64,000 nucleotides of DNA, taken from Cyanophora paradoxa (taxonomy: Eukaryota > Glaucocystophyceae > Cyanophorales > Cyanophoraceae). The notes beneath the pieces were generated by a model, which did no database searches, was not told the DNA's origin, and saw nothing but the letters and a program-made list of their open reading frames with translations. Below, in pieces: positions 31,901 to 46,097 of this stretch (position 1 is the stretch's first letter; the number at the start of each line of letters is the position of its first letter). A program made the position numbers and the translations under genes. The stretch lies in the NCBI GenBank assembly GCA_004431415.1, contig QPMI01000061.1, positions 62,001-126,000 of the forward strand, written 5' to 3'.

Positions 31901-33451
31901 GCGGAATCTGGGCGCGCGCGGGAAGGGAGGGGAAACGCGGCCTCGCGCGGGCGGGGACCTCGAGGTTGCCGGCGAAGAAGCGCGGCTGCTGCTGGGGCCG
32001 GAGGGCCTCGGGGAGAAGCTCCTGCATCCACTCGGTGGCGAGGTGGCGCCGGGAGCGCGCCTCGGGGGGCGCCATGGCGGAGATCTCCCCGAAGAACTCC
32101 CCCACGTACTTCTCGACCCGCTCCAGGGTCCGCCTCAGGTCCCCCGCCCCCGCCGCCAGCAGCCGCTTGAAGAAGGACCCCGCCTCCTCCAGCCGCTCGT
32201 CCACGAAGCCCTTCAGGTCCGCCGCCTCCGCCCCCGCCGCCTCCGCCGCCGCGGGGGGCGCGCCGTGCAGCCCGCCCGGCGTCGTCGACCCCGCGCGGCG
32301 CAGCGCCGCGTCGACGTCGCGCTGGCGCTGGAGGCGGGCGATGATGCGGCGCAGGGCGGCGATCTCGGCCTCGAGCTTGGCGCGGCGCTTGGACTCGTTG
32401 TACATGCGCCAGCCGTGGAAGGCGGCGACCTGCTCGACGACGCCGTTCGCCTGCTGCACCTTGCTCATGTACACCTTCTTCACCTCCCGCTCCCGCTCCA
32501 GCAGCCCCTTGATCTGGTGCATCAGGCACTCGTTCTGCCGCCCCGTCAGCGCCCCCGCGGCGGCCGCGGCGCGCGGCGGGGGCGTCACCAGGGCGAAGAA
32601 GGGGATGCGGCGCTGCTGCTCCTCGTGGCCGGCCTCGCCCCTCCACGGCGGCGCGTAGTTCGCGAAGCACGAGAGCATGATCTCCTCCTTCAGGCGCCGC
32701 AGGAGCACCCCGTACCGGTCGAAGACCCCGCACAGCTTGTCGAAGATCTCGCAGCACGCCACCGTGCGAAAGTCTGCGCCCCGGCTCAGCCGCCGAGGGA
32801 GCGACGCCAAGAGAGTGCGCGGCGCACAGTTGGGGACGCCGAGGTGGCGGCTGCGGTCGATGATGTGCGCGAGCTTCATCTCCGCGAAGAGCGCCAGGGA
32901 GCGGTAGTCGCCGCTCTCCTTCTGGAAGCTGGACCACCAGTCCGCGAGCAAGATGCGCTCGACGTACGTGTACTTCTCCACGTAATCGACCGTCTCCTCG
33001 AGCCCCGTGGCGAAGGAGCGCGCGTCCTCCTCCTCGCTCGGCCGGTGCGCGCCCTCCTCCTCCCCCTCCTCCCCGTGCGCGCCCCGCAGCAGCTTCGCGT
33101 CGAGCCGGAAGTTGCCCCGCTTCGGCAGCGGCGTCAGCGGCAGCTGCCGGCGGCGTCAGGGCGGGCCGCTGCGGGCGCCTGCGGGGGGCGGCGCGGGTGC
33201 GGCTTGCGCGCCTGCAGGTGCGTGCGGTTCACGAGGCCCGACGGCCCGAGGCCGAGCTCCTCGAGCATGTCGGGGCTCAGGAGCTGCAGCGCCGCCATGT
33301 CCAGCCCCGGGACGTGGTCGGGGAGCGGCCGCGGGCTCGTCATCCCGAGCTTGACCTTGTGCAGGGCCGGGCGCGGAACGTGCAGGTCCCCGCCGCTGGC
33401 GACGCCTGCATGGGGGCCCTTCGTGGTCGCGCCCCTGACCTTAGGCAGCAT
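28945..33451 (-). CDS. large uncharacterised coiled-coil protein
   Basis: Multi-exon gene starting MLPKVRGATTKGP at 33451 and ending GNRRGSVG at 28945. Visible parts: a short SAM-like helical segment (LDMAALQLLSPDMLEELGLG); a helical conserved-looking domain (EKYTYVERILLADWWSSFQK to CGVFDRYGVLLRRLKEEIM); a basic coiled coil (MYNESKRRAKLEAEIAALRR); an Ala/Glu/Lys low-complexity segment (30580-30900); then a C-terminal helical domain (YVCSFMLNKYGLRKLAEDW; GQGLGILTVLIRDEAG; LLEPLIEKAKQLGNIG; GRVPFEIFLVAIMQ) and a Ser/Pro-rich tail. I do not recognise the family. A structural role (for example in cilia or the cytoskeleton) would be only a guess. Several exons have long non-repetitive conserved-looking helices, so it is a real gene. 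Confidence 0.75.
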
Positions 33452-33919
33452 TGCGGGGACCTGCGCTCGCTCCAGTCAGCGACGGCCGGAAGGTCCCTCG
33501 AGGTTGCGCTTCGCATGCCGGCCATTCGCATGCCGGTCAGGTGCGCTCCGCATGATATCATAGCTATCATAGCTAAGCTTTCTGTGCTCACCGACGCGCG
33601 AAGGGGATTGCCGCGCTGAGGTGGCGGCTGCGGGCCGGGGCTCGGCATGTTCGCGCGCAGGGGCTGTTGTGTCAAAGCGCTATGCAAACTTCCACCGCTT
33701 GCACCCCCTGGTCTCCTGGTCGTTCTGCGAGCCGCGCTGCAAACTTCGGTCTCCTGGTCGTTCTGCGAGCCGCGCTGCGCTGAGGCCCCGTAATCGCGTA
33801 GCTATGCTCTCCTCATCGTCTTAAACGCATTTCCAGATGCTCGTCGTTGAGGCTATATGTGGCTTGAAGCTTGGGCTTGGAGTCCAGCTCGCAGCTTGTG
33901 GCTTGTGGCTTGTCGGACG
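33452..33919. promoter_or_regulatory. 468-bp divergent intergenic region
   Basis: Between the start codons of the coiled-coil gene (-) and importin (+). It contains a small direct duplication (GGTCTCCTGGTCGTTCTGCG near 33708 and 33748) and GCTTGTGGCTTGTGGCTTGT just upstream of the importin ATG. No TATA box was identified. Confidence 0.45.
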
Positions 33920-36900
33920 ATGGCGGACGTCCCGATGGACCCCGACAGCGTCGCGCAGATCCTGCGCTCGCTGCTTGTTCCGGATACATCGGTCGTCAGC
34001 GCCGCGGAGGAGCGCATCAAGAAGGTCGTCAAGCAGCCGGAGTGCGTCGGGGTCCTCTTGCACCTCATCCAGGCATGCCCCGAGCCCCAGGCGAGCCTCT
34101 TTCTGCCCGACCCGCCCAGCGCGCACGGAGCCCGGGCGCTGCCGGCTCGCGATCGTCCCCGCCGCCGGCTCACCTTCCCACCCGCGGTGCGCGCGAGCAG
34201 GTCCGGCAGCTTGCGGCGGTGATGCTCCGCAAGAAGATTGCCACGCACTACGGCCGCATCCCCGCCGACCTGCAGGCCTCCGTCAAGACCGTGATGCTCG
34301 AGAGCATCGTGAAGGAGCCGCAGTGCGCTGGCCGAACGCCGCCGCCGCGAGCGCGCGAAGTCTAATTCGCGGCGCCCGCTCGCAGGAGCCTGGTGCGGCG
34401 CGCCGTATCGAACGTGGTGGCGGCGCTGGCGAAGCTGCTGGTCCCGCCCGGGCAGTGGAACGAGCTGCTCGTGTTCCTGCACCAGTGCTCGCAGAGTCCG
34501 CAGAAGGAGCACCGCGAGGCGAGCCGCCCGGGGCGTGGTGCCGCGCCCGCGGCGGCGGCTCACGTCGGCGGCGCAGGCGGCGATGCTACTGTTCAGCACG
34601 CTGACGGAGACGATCGGTGACACGCTGCGGCAGCACTTCGAGACGCTGAAGAACGTGTTCGCCACCGGCCTCGCTGACGCCGAGGCCTCGGTCCGCGTCG
34701 CCGCCCTCAAGTGCGCTCGGCGCCCAGAGCGCGCGCGCGCGTGCAACCTCCGGCGCTCACGCGCCGCAGGGCGGTGTCGGCGCTGGTGCAGTGGATCGAG
34801 AACGAGCAGGAGGCGGTGCGGGGGCCGACCCCCGGGCGCGCCCTCTGCCGCGGCCCGACGCGCGGGGCGGGGCGCAGGGGATCTTCGGGCAGCTCATCGT
34901 GCCGATCGTGACGGTGGTGCGGCAGTGCCTGGCGCAGGGCGACGAGGACACCGCCATCAAGGCCTTCGAGATCTTCGACGACTGCGTCGAGCTCGTGCGC
35001 GCCGCCCCCCGCCCCCCGCCCCCGCCCCCCGCGCCGCCCGCCGGCCGCTGAGCGGAGCGCAGGACGTGGCGGTCCCCGTGCCGCTGCTGGTGGAGCTCAT
35101 GCTGGAGGTGGCGCGCAACGCGCAGCTCGAGCTGAACACGCGCGAGAAGGCCCTCAACTTCGTCTGCTGGGTCGCCCAGTTGTGCGCCCGGGCGCCGCGC
35201 GCGGCGGGGCGGGGCGCCGGTGGCGGCGGGGCTGACGGGGGGCGGGGGCAGCAAGCCGAAGGTGCTGACGAAGAACAAGGCGCTGGTGCAGGCGACGCTG
35301 GAGACGCTCTTCCGCATGGCCGTCGAGCCCGAGGACGACCCCTCCGACGCCGACGAGCTCACCTCCTACAAGGCCCGCCCCGCCCCGCCCCGCCCCGCTC
35401 CGCGGCCCCGCTGAGCGCGGGGGGACGCGCAGGTCGGCTGCCAGACGGTGGACGCCCTGGCGCAGTGCCTGCCCCCCAAGCACGTCTTCCCCGCCGTGTG
35501 GGAGTTCAGCAGCCGCGCCTGCGCCTCCCCGCACCCCGCCGAGCGCCGGGCCGGCCAGATCATCCTCGGCGTCGCCTCCGAGGGCTGCCGCGAGGTCATG
35601 CGCGTGCGCCCCCGCGCCGCCCCTCGCCCGCCCCCGCGCGCGCCGCCCGGGGGCGTGGCTGAGGAGGGGGGGCAGGACAAGCTGAACGAGCTGCTGCCGG
35701 TGGTGTACGCGGGGACGACGGACGGGGAGCTGCACGTGCGCGAGGCCGCCTGCATCGCCCTCGCCCAGTTCGCCGAGTTCCTCCAGCCCGTGAGGCCGTC
35801 CCCCGCCTCGCCCCGCCCCGCCCCGCGCCCCGCGCCCGGCAGCTGACCGCGGGGGTGCGCGGGCAGGAGATCTTCGAGCACCACGCGAACCTGATGCCGG
35901 TGCTGCTGGGGCTGCTGCAGGACGCGCGCGAGGTCGTGCAGGAGAAGACCTGCTACGCCCTCGACGCCCTCTGCGAGAACATGGAGGCCGACGACATCCG
36001 TGCGGCCCCCGCGCCCCGCCCGCGCCCGCCCCGGCGCCTCGCCGACGGGGCGGGGGGCAGTGCCGTACCTGGGGACGCTGGTGGAGGCGCTGATGCGGCT
36101 GCTGCACCACGGCAAGGGGAACGTGCAGGAGATGGCCGTCTCGGCCCTCGCCTCGCTCGCCTCGGCCGCGGAGGACAAGTTCGCGCCCTACTACGCCGCC
36201 GTCCAGCAGACCATGTCCGCCCTCATGCGGCTCGCCTCGGAGGACAAGATCACGCTGAGGGCGCGCGCAACCGAGTGCGCCGGCCTCGTCGCCCTCTCCG
36301 TGGGGCGCGCGGTGTGCGGCGGGGACGTGCCGGGGCTCCTGGCGGCGACGCTGCAGAACATGCAGTCCGTCGACTCGAACGAGCTGCGGGAGCTCTCCTA
36401 CGGCCTCCTGCAGAACGTCTGCCGCCTCCTCAAGGAGGACTTCGCGGCGTACCTCCCCACCGTCGTCCCCCTCGCCATCGCCTCGTGCGAGTCCGAGGAC
36501 GGCATCGTCAGCGGCCCCGACGAGGGCGACGACGACGACGACGACGACGCCCCGGTCCGCCTCGCCCCGCGCCCCGCCGGCGCGGCCGGGCTCGCCCGCT
36601 GACGGCGCGCAGGGGCGGGGCATCGACTCGGACGACGAGAAGGACGACCGGCCGCGCTCGATCTCGGTGCGGACGGCGTGGCTGGACGAGAAGGCGGCGG
36701 CGGCGTCGGCGCTGGGGTGCTTCGCCGAGTGCACGGGGGCGCTGTTCGCGCCCTACGTGGAGCGGTCGGTGAAGACGCTCGTGGACCTCGCCAAGTACTT
36801 CCACGAGGACGTGCGCGGCTCCGTCATGGGCTCCCTCTACTGGATGGCCGTCGTTGTCCACGAGACGTGCCCGCCGGCGCACCCGCGGCCCCCCGAGGAG

Positions 36901-38291
36901 CAGACCGTCCGCAAAATGCCCTTCAAGGGGGGCGACCCCGCCGCCGCCGGGCCCTCCCTCATGCCCACCGACCGGCCCAAGTACTGGGCGAAGAACCGTC
37001 CCGAGACGTGGGGCCTCTCGGAGCAGGCGGCGCAGTGCGTGGCCGCGATCCAGGGCCCGTACCTCGAGGCGCTGGAGGAGGACGACGACCGGGACGTCGT
37101 GCGCACGGCCTGCGAGGCGCTCGGCGACCTCGTCCACCACCTCGGGCCCGCCGCCGTCCAGCAGTGCATGGAGCGGCTCGTCTCGGCCCTCGTCACGCTC
37201 CTCAAGCGCAAGGCCCCCTGCCAGGTCTACGAGGAGGAGGAGGAGGAGGGCGAGCACGCGCACGCCGGCGCCAGCGCACCGGACGCCGACGAGCGCGCCG
37301 GCGCCGACGAGAGCAACGACGCCGGTCCGCCCCGCCATGCTCCGCCGCCCCGGGCGCTCGCTCGGACCTCTGAGCGGGGCGCAGAGGAGGTGCTGACGGA
37401 CGCGGTGTGCGAGTGCGTGGCGGGCCTGGCGAAGGGCCTGGGGCCGGCCTTCGCGCCCTTCTACGCGCAGCTCTTCCCCCACATCATCAAGTACTCGCGG
37501 GCCTCGCGCTCGGCCCAGGAGCGCGTGATGGCGATCGGGAACTGCGCGGAGGTGTGCAACTTCCTGCAGTACGCGTGCGAGCCGTACGTGCAGCGGGTGG
37601 CGGAGGCGGCGGTGCGGGGCCTGCGGGACGAGGACGAGGGCGTGCAGCGCAACTCGGCCTACTGCGTGGGCGTCCTCTGCGAGCACGGCGGGGCCGCCGC
37701 GCAGGCCCTCGTCCTCCCCGCCCTGCAGGCCCTCCACCCCCTCTTCTCCAAGCCCGAGGACAAGGCCGTCACCGACAACGCCGCCGCCGCCGTCGCCCGC
37801 ATGATCCTCGCCCACCCCGCCACCGTGCCCCTCCCCCAGGTCCCCCCCGCCCCGCCCCGCCCCGCCCCGCCCCGCCCCGCGCCGCCCCGGGGGAAGCGAG
37901 GGGCGGGGCAGGTGCTGCCGGTGCTGCTGGCGGCCCTCCCCCTCAAGTCGGACCGCGACGAGGAGCCCGTCGTCTACCGCGCCCTCCGCGCCCTCTACGA
38001 CTCCAAGAACCCCGCTGTGCGCCATGCCCCGCCCCGCCCCGCCCCGCCCCGGCCCCGCAGCCAGCCGGCGGGCCTCACGCGCGGGGCGGGCAGCTGGAGC
38101 CGTGCTTCGAGCGGGTGCTGGAGGTGCTGGGGGAGGGGGTGGCGTCGGGGCAGAGCTCGGGGCCGGTGCGGGCGCAGGTCGCCGACTTCGTGCGCGCCGT
38201 CGTCGCCCAGCACCGGGACGCCGTCGCCCAGATGCTCCCCCGCCTCTCCTCGGGCCAGCACCTCGCCCCCTTCCTCGCCGGCCCCGCATAG
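33920..38291 (+). CDS. importin-4/Kap123-type karyopherin beta
   Basis: Starts MADVPMDPDSVAQILRSLL and stops at 38291. Karyopherins ferry cargo such as histones and ribosomal proteins through nuclear pores under Ran-GTP control. The N-terminal importin-beta domain is seen in SAAEERIKKVVKQPE and VRQLAAVMLRKKIATHYG. It is followed by HEAT repeats over about 15 exons (EDTAIKAFEIFDDCVEL; ELHVREAACIALAQFAEFL; NVQEMAVSALASLASAAEDK; VVRTACEALGDLVHHLG; GVQRNSAYCVGVLCEHGG). The acidic loop GDDDDDDDA (about 36525) and the order of repeats fit the IPO4/Kap123 subfamily, as does AAVARMILAHPATVPLPQVL near the end. Convergent with alpha-tubulin, 252 bp away. Confidence 0.9.
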
Positions 38292-38481
38292 CCCTCCCCT
38301 CCCCGTTTGAATTCACGCGATTGCACGGGACGCTCTAGCTATGACTCGCTTCGAGCCCAGGCAACGCCCGCCGTACATCCGATATCCGTCGAATCCCCAG
38401 ACTTGCAACAGGTTAGGGGACTGAGCGCTCCCGCTCCAAAGCAAGGCCGCGGGCAAAGGCTCTTCAGGTTAGGTACGATTA

Positions 38482-40781
<2,300 letters not shown>

Positions 40782-43700
40782 ATGGCCGCTCCCAACTCTC
40801 CCAACTGCATACGTGGTCTGATCGGAGTGCAGGATGAGAAAACCCAGCTCCTGGCACAGTCTCTTTCAGTTGCGATCCTCTTCAGTCTCCCCTTCAACGT
40901 CGCCTGGATCGCCCCCATCTGGAGCAGGGAACGATGCCGGTGCGCTGCATAATCTAGCCGCTGCGCCAGCGCCGTGGCCGCGCTGGCAGGTGTCAATTGC
41001 CCAGCGGCGCTGCTGACGGCCCGCCGTGCAGGCTCGCGCTGGCGCACGTCATCGTCAACCTCGCGTGCTTTATTCTGTCGCGTACGCGGCACGTCATGAT
41101 CGCAGTGTACCTATGGCCTGTTCTCCTCTTCCTCACGGAGCTGCTCGACCTGTATGCGCTACATGCGCTTGGTGATTTCTCAAATAAATGAGTTTGAACT
41201 GGACTGCTTAAAACCCATTGCAGATACCCACATTACCTTCGTCTTTTTAGTAGTTCTTCTGCAGCTTGTAATCTTCATTTTGCCTGTGATTTTTTCAGTG
41301 CGCCACCCGCACGCCCGTCTCCCGCTCGCCGTCCGACGGCCGACCGCCGCCCGCCGGCAGCTGCTCTTCCTCGCCTTCGCGACGGTGCTGCTGGCCCTCG
41401 CGGAGCGCTTCGGCGCGCCCTTCGGCATCAGTCAGTATGATTGGTGCGCCCGCGCTCTGCTCTCCCGCCCGCCCCGCCGCCCGCCCGCCCCCTTGACCCG
41501 CCCGCCGCGCAGGTGGTTCTGGTGCGGCTTCGGCGGGGCCGTCCGCCTGGGGTCACCCCCCTCGGCCTCACGGGCAGGGCGGGGGCGGGGGCGCAGGTAC
41601 GCGTTCGCGGTGCTGTCGAGCTTCGGGGTGGCGGCGTACGTGGCGGGGCGCGAGCGGCGGGCGGTGGCGCTCGTGGAGGACGCCCTCGGCGTCCTCAAGG
41701 AGGAGACCAACATGAAGACGCAGTTCATCGGTGCGCAATCCCCCGCACCGAGCGACCGCCCCCGGCCCTGGCGGCCCCGGCGCCGCGGCGGCCGAACCTT
41801 GCTTCGGGCCGCACGCACAGCTCACGCACGCTTGCAGCTAATGTCTCGCACGAGATGCGCACCCCGCTCACGGGTGCGGTGCGTGCTTGCGGAGGCGCGT
41901 GCGGTGCTGAGGCTCCTGCGGCAGCGGTGTGCGGGGCGGCGGAGCTGCTGCGGGAGTCCGGGCTGGACGAGGAGCAGGCGGAGCTGGTGGGGATGATCGA
42001 GAGCGCGGCGGAGGGCGCCGTCCGCCTCGTGACCTCCATCCTGGACTACTCCAAGCTCGCCGCCGGCGTCATCGAGCTCAAGGAGGAGCTTTTCGACGTC
42101 CGGTGCGCCCCCGCCGGCCCCGCGGGGCGTGCGGAGCGGCCCGCGCCTCCCCCGCCCTCGACAGTCTCTGTTACCTGCTCTGCCCCCTCCCTCTCTCTAT
42201 GCGATCCCCCGGCGCTGCACTGCTGAACTGGGGCCTGCAGGGATCTCTTTGAAAACTGCGTGGGGGCCATCTGGCCGGTGGCCCGCCTCAAGGCGCGCCC
42301 GCCCCGCCCCGCCCCGGCCGGCCGCGCCCCGCGGCTGAGGCCGCTGGCAGAACCTCTCGGTGGACCTGCTGATCGACTGCCCCTTCCACGAGCCGCACGT
42401 CGGCGACACGGGCAAGATCCGCCAGGTCCCCGCCCCGCCCCGCCCCGCATCGCACCCGCCCCGTCGTCTCTCCGCCGCTTGAGCTGCTGGGGGCAGGCTA
42501 CTTTTAACTTCTTGAGCAACGCCATCAAGGTCAGCGTCGCGTCCAGCTGCTTTCGTCCCCCAGACTGCTCTCTTCCAAACTGCTTCGTCCAACCTGGCCC
42601 CTCCAACCGCGTTCAAACCTAGCCCGCCTAATTCAACCCCGTCCAACTTAGCCCGCCCAACCTAGCTCGTCCAGCCCCGTCCAACCCGCAGCCGCCGCTC
42701 CCCCATCCCCCCGCCGCCGCCCCTGACGCGCCCTGTCGCCCCGCAGTTCACCCAGCAGGGCTCCATCGAAGGCGCGCCCGCTCCCCCGCTCCTCCGCCCT
42801 CGCGCCGCCGCCCCTCACGCGCCCCGGCGCCGCGCAGTGAGCGTCTTCGTCACGCCGGACCCTCCGGTGAGCGGCGGGCGGCCCCGGCGGGCGGCGCTCG
42901 CTCGGCCTCGCCGCTGACGCGGGGGCGGCAGCGGCGGCGGTACCACGTGCTGGAGGTGCGGGTGCGGGACAACGGGCCGGGCATCCCCAAGGACAAGATG
43001 CAGCTCCTCTTCCGCAGATTCATGCAGTCCGCCGCCCCGCCCGCCCCGCCCTGCCTCGCCTCGCCCGGCCCTCGCCGAGGGCGCCGGCCGGCGCAGGCTG
43101 CACGACGCGATGACGGGCAAGGTCCAGGGGACGGGCCTGGGCCTCGGTGCGCGCCGCGGGGCGTTGAGCTGCTCCCCGCCGCGCCTTAGCTCGGGGGGCA
43201 GCGATCACGAAGTCGCTGGTGGAGGCGATGGGGGGCACGGTGTGGGTGGAGAGCGCGCAGGACCCGCTGCAGCACGGCTCCACTTTCGGCTTCCGCCTCC
43301 CCCTCCGCCGCAGACCCGGCCCCGGCCCCGGGCCCCTCGCCGCCCCGGGCGCCGCGGGGCGCCGCCCCTCGATCTCGCTCTCGGGGCCGGGGGCGGGCGA
43401 GGGGGAGGCGTCGCCGCTGGGGGCCCCGGGGGGCATCCCCTCGTTCACCGCCTCCGAGGGCCCCGCGCCCCTGGCGCAGGGCGAGGAGGCCCGCTGGCGC
43501 CGCCGCTGGAGCGCCGACGGCAGCGCCGCCCCGCCGGCCCCCGCCCCGCCCCGGGGAGGGCGACGGCCCCGCCGCGTCCGGCGAGGAGGCGCCGCCCCGC
43601 CCGCCCACCTTCCTCCGCTTCCCCGCCGACGACGAGACCGAGGAGTCGTGCGGCGAGGGCGAGGCGGGCGGCGAGGGGCCGCGCGGCGCGGAGCACTTGC

Positions 43701-45470
43701 TCGAGGCGCCGCCCTCGCGCAAGGACAGCGAGTCGCGGCGGCCCTCGGTGCACGCGTGGGGCACGCACCCGCCCCGCCGCGCCGGCCACCCTGGGGCCCC
43801 GAGGAGGGCGGCGCCGGGCGGGCCCCTTGACGCCCTTCGGGCACGCCCACAGCAGCCCGGGGCGCCCTGGGAGAGCCCCGGCTCCCCAGCTCGGGCGGGC
43901 AGGCCGGCACGCCGGGCGGGGCCTCGCGGGGCCGCGTGCGGGCGGCGGCCGGCTCGCTGGCGTCGGTGCGGCGGGCGGGGCGTGGCTGGGGCGCGTGCTG
44001 CGGGGGGGCGCGGGGAGCCCCGCCTCCTCCTACTCCCTCCGCTCCCTCGAGAGCGACGGCGCGGGATCGCCGCCGGGCACCCTCCCCGCCCTCCCGCCCT
44101 CTCCCGGCCGCCATCCGCGAGGGCGGCCTCCCCGCCCGCCGCCGCCCCGCCGACGTCGCCCGCCGCGCCACCGTCGCCTCCCCGCTCGCCCCGCCCTCCG
44201 CCTTCGCCGCCCCGCCGGCCCCGCCGCCGCCGCCGCCGCCGCCGCCCGCTCCGCCGCCATCGGCCGCCGCGCCTCCACCGGCACTTACTTCGCCCGCACC
44301 GCCGGCGGCCCCGCGGCGGCGCTTGCGGCGTCGGCGGCGGGGGCGGGGCGGGCGAGGGGTCGCCGCCGGGCCGCGCGTGGTGAACCGGCCCGCCTTTTCC
44401 CTGACCGTCCAGACGAGCTTCGACTCGAGCGGCTCCTCGGCGGTCGCCGCCCTGCGCCAGGCGGCGGCGCTGCTCGGGGCGCCCGCCCCGGGAGCCCGGG
44501 GGCCCGCCGCCGCCCTCGCGCCGGCCCTCGCTCTGCCCCGTCCACCCGGAGCCCGGCGAGGGCGAGGGCCACTCCCCGGCGCTCCGCCCGAGAGCCCCGC
44601 CCCGCGCCCCCGCTCCCCTCGCCGGCCCCCGCCGCCACCCTCGCGCCCCCGGAGGCGGCGCCGCGCAGCGGCGGCGCCGCGACGCCGGCCCCCTCCGCCC
44701 CCTCCGCCCCGCCGCCGCCGCGGCGACGGGCCCCTCGGAGCGGGGCCCGGCAAAGCCGACCCCGCCGCCGGGGGCGGGGGCGGGGCGGGGGGGGCGGTGG
44801 CGGGTGCTGGTGTGCGACGACAACGAGTTCAACGTGCGGATCGCGCGGAAGATGCTGGAGGCGCTGGGCTGCGAGGTGGCGGTGGCGCGCGACGGGCAGG
44901 AGGCCGTTGACCTCTTCGCCGCCGGCGCCCGCCTCGATCTCGCTTTTCTGGACCTGCAGAGTCCGCCCCCGCCTACGAACCCACTCTCGCTCCTCCCCAC
45001 CGCAGCCCACCCGCGCCCCTCGCCCCCCGCAGTGCCGAACAAGAGCGGCCTGGAGGCGGCGGCGGAGATCCGGGCGATGGCGGGGCCGGGCGGCGGGGCG
45101 GCGCCGCCGCTGCTGGCAATCACGGCGAACGTCTCGGAGGAGTGCCGCGCGCAGTGTCGCGCCGCCGGCTTCACGGGCTTCATCGGTCCGCCCCCGCCCC
45201 CGCGCCCCCCCGCCCCCTCGCGCCGGCCCCTGGCGAGCGGGGGCGGGGGCGGGGCGCAGGCAAGCCCTTCAAGAAGAGCGACCTCGCGTCGGCGCTGGAC
45301 CGCTTCTGCCGGCCCCCGAGCCCCGAGCCCGGCCCCGCCCCCGGCCCAAGAGCGCCACCCCGGGGCCCCGCCCCGCCGTCGTCCCCGCGCCCGCGGCGGC
45401 CGGGGCCGGGGCCCCGGTGCGCATCGCCGGCGTATCCGTCCCCGAGTCTCCCTCCGCCTGCGCCGCCTGA
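40782..45470 (+). CDS. membrane hybrid histidine kinase with receiver domain
   Basis: Two-component phosphorelay sensor. N-terminal membrane segments: VAILFSLPFNVAWIAPIW (exon 1), HVMIAVYLWPVLLFLTELL, TFVFLVVLLQLVIFILPVI and LLFLAFATVLLALAERF. The histidine phosphoacceptor is in NVSHEMRTPLTG (about 41840). ATP-binding boxes follow: N box FNFLSNAIK (about 42505), G1 VRDNGPGIPKDKM (about 42965) and G2 GTGLGL (about 43130), then AITKSLVEAMGGTVWVES. A long Pro/Ala/Ser-rich linker (43300-44780) precedes a receiver: LVCDDNEFNVRIARKML, the phospho-Asp in FLDLQ|MPNKSG, LLAITANVSEE and KPFKKSDL. No periplasmic or PAS domain was seen between the membrane part and the H-box. The linker exon structure is uncertain. 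Start chosen as the first ATG in frame with the first membrane helix. Confidence 0.9.
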
Positions 45471-46097
45471 AGCCGCGGGGGCACCGCCCGCGCGCGCCCG
45501 CCGCCCCTCGTGCCACAGTCTCTTTTGATCAGACGCGCTTTCGCGTACTTCGCGGCTGCGTGCCTCCACCGTTGCTTGCAATTGCAGGTTAGTTCCTGCC
45601 AACGACTTCGGACGCTGTGCATTGTGAGATTGTTTTGAATGCCGTAGTGTATCTCTAGATCTAGCTATAGGTGAGTAGCCTAGTAGGTAAAAAGCTCGGC
45701 TGATGTTTCGTTTCCTGCCGAAGTGCCTTCGATTTGCCGAGATGAGGCGCACTGCGCAGACCGTTGAACGGCCTTCGATCGTTGTCGATCGCCAGCCTGG
45801 CAGATCGCTTTCAAATCATTGAATTTCGCATGGGTAGTTAGTTTCAAGTTTCCCCAGCACTGTCACACTGTGACAGCGCGCGCGGCGCGCTTCTGCGCAG
45901 TCTCGAAATTTTCGATTTTCTGACTCCCGCGGGCCGAGTCCCGACTCCCGAGTTCCGAAGCTCCACAGCCGGCACTCTAGTACAGAACTGTCACTAAATA
46001 GTGTGTGACTCCTAGTGCTCCGGGCCCGAGTCCGGGGGGCTCCTCAGGTTTGATACGATTGCAAACTATGATTTGGCAACTTGCCAACGGCCACGGG
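45471..46097. other. convergent intergenic region, 627 bp
   Basis: AT-richer than its surroundings. No gene was seen. It contains a 17-bp perfect inverted repeat, CTGTCACACTGTGACAG (45860-45876), directly followed by CGCGCGGCGCGC, and short CGAGTCCCGACTCCCGAG repeats near 45930. Confidence 0.6.
45860..45876. repeat. 17-bp perfect palindrome between convergent genes
   Basis: CTGTCACA-C-TGTGACAG is an 8-bp stem with a 1-bp centre. Its function is unknown; possibly a protein-binding site. Confidence 0.6.

Noticed and set aside
43020-45516. 577- and 776-codon minus-strand frames opposite the histidine kinase
   Set aside because: Arg/Gly/Ala-rich antisense shadows of the kinase linker and receiver; the plus strand carries clear kinase motifs.
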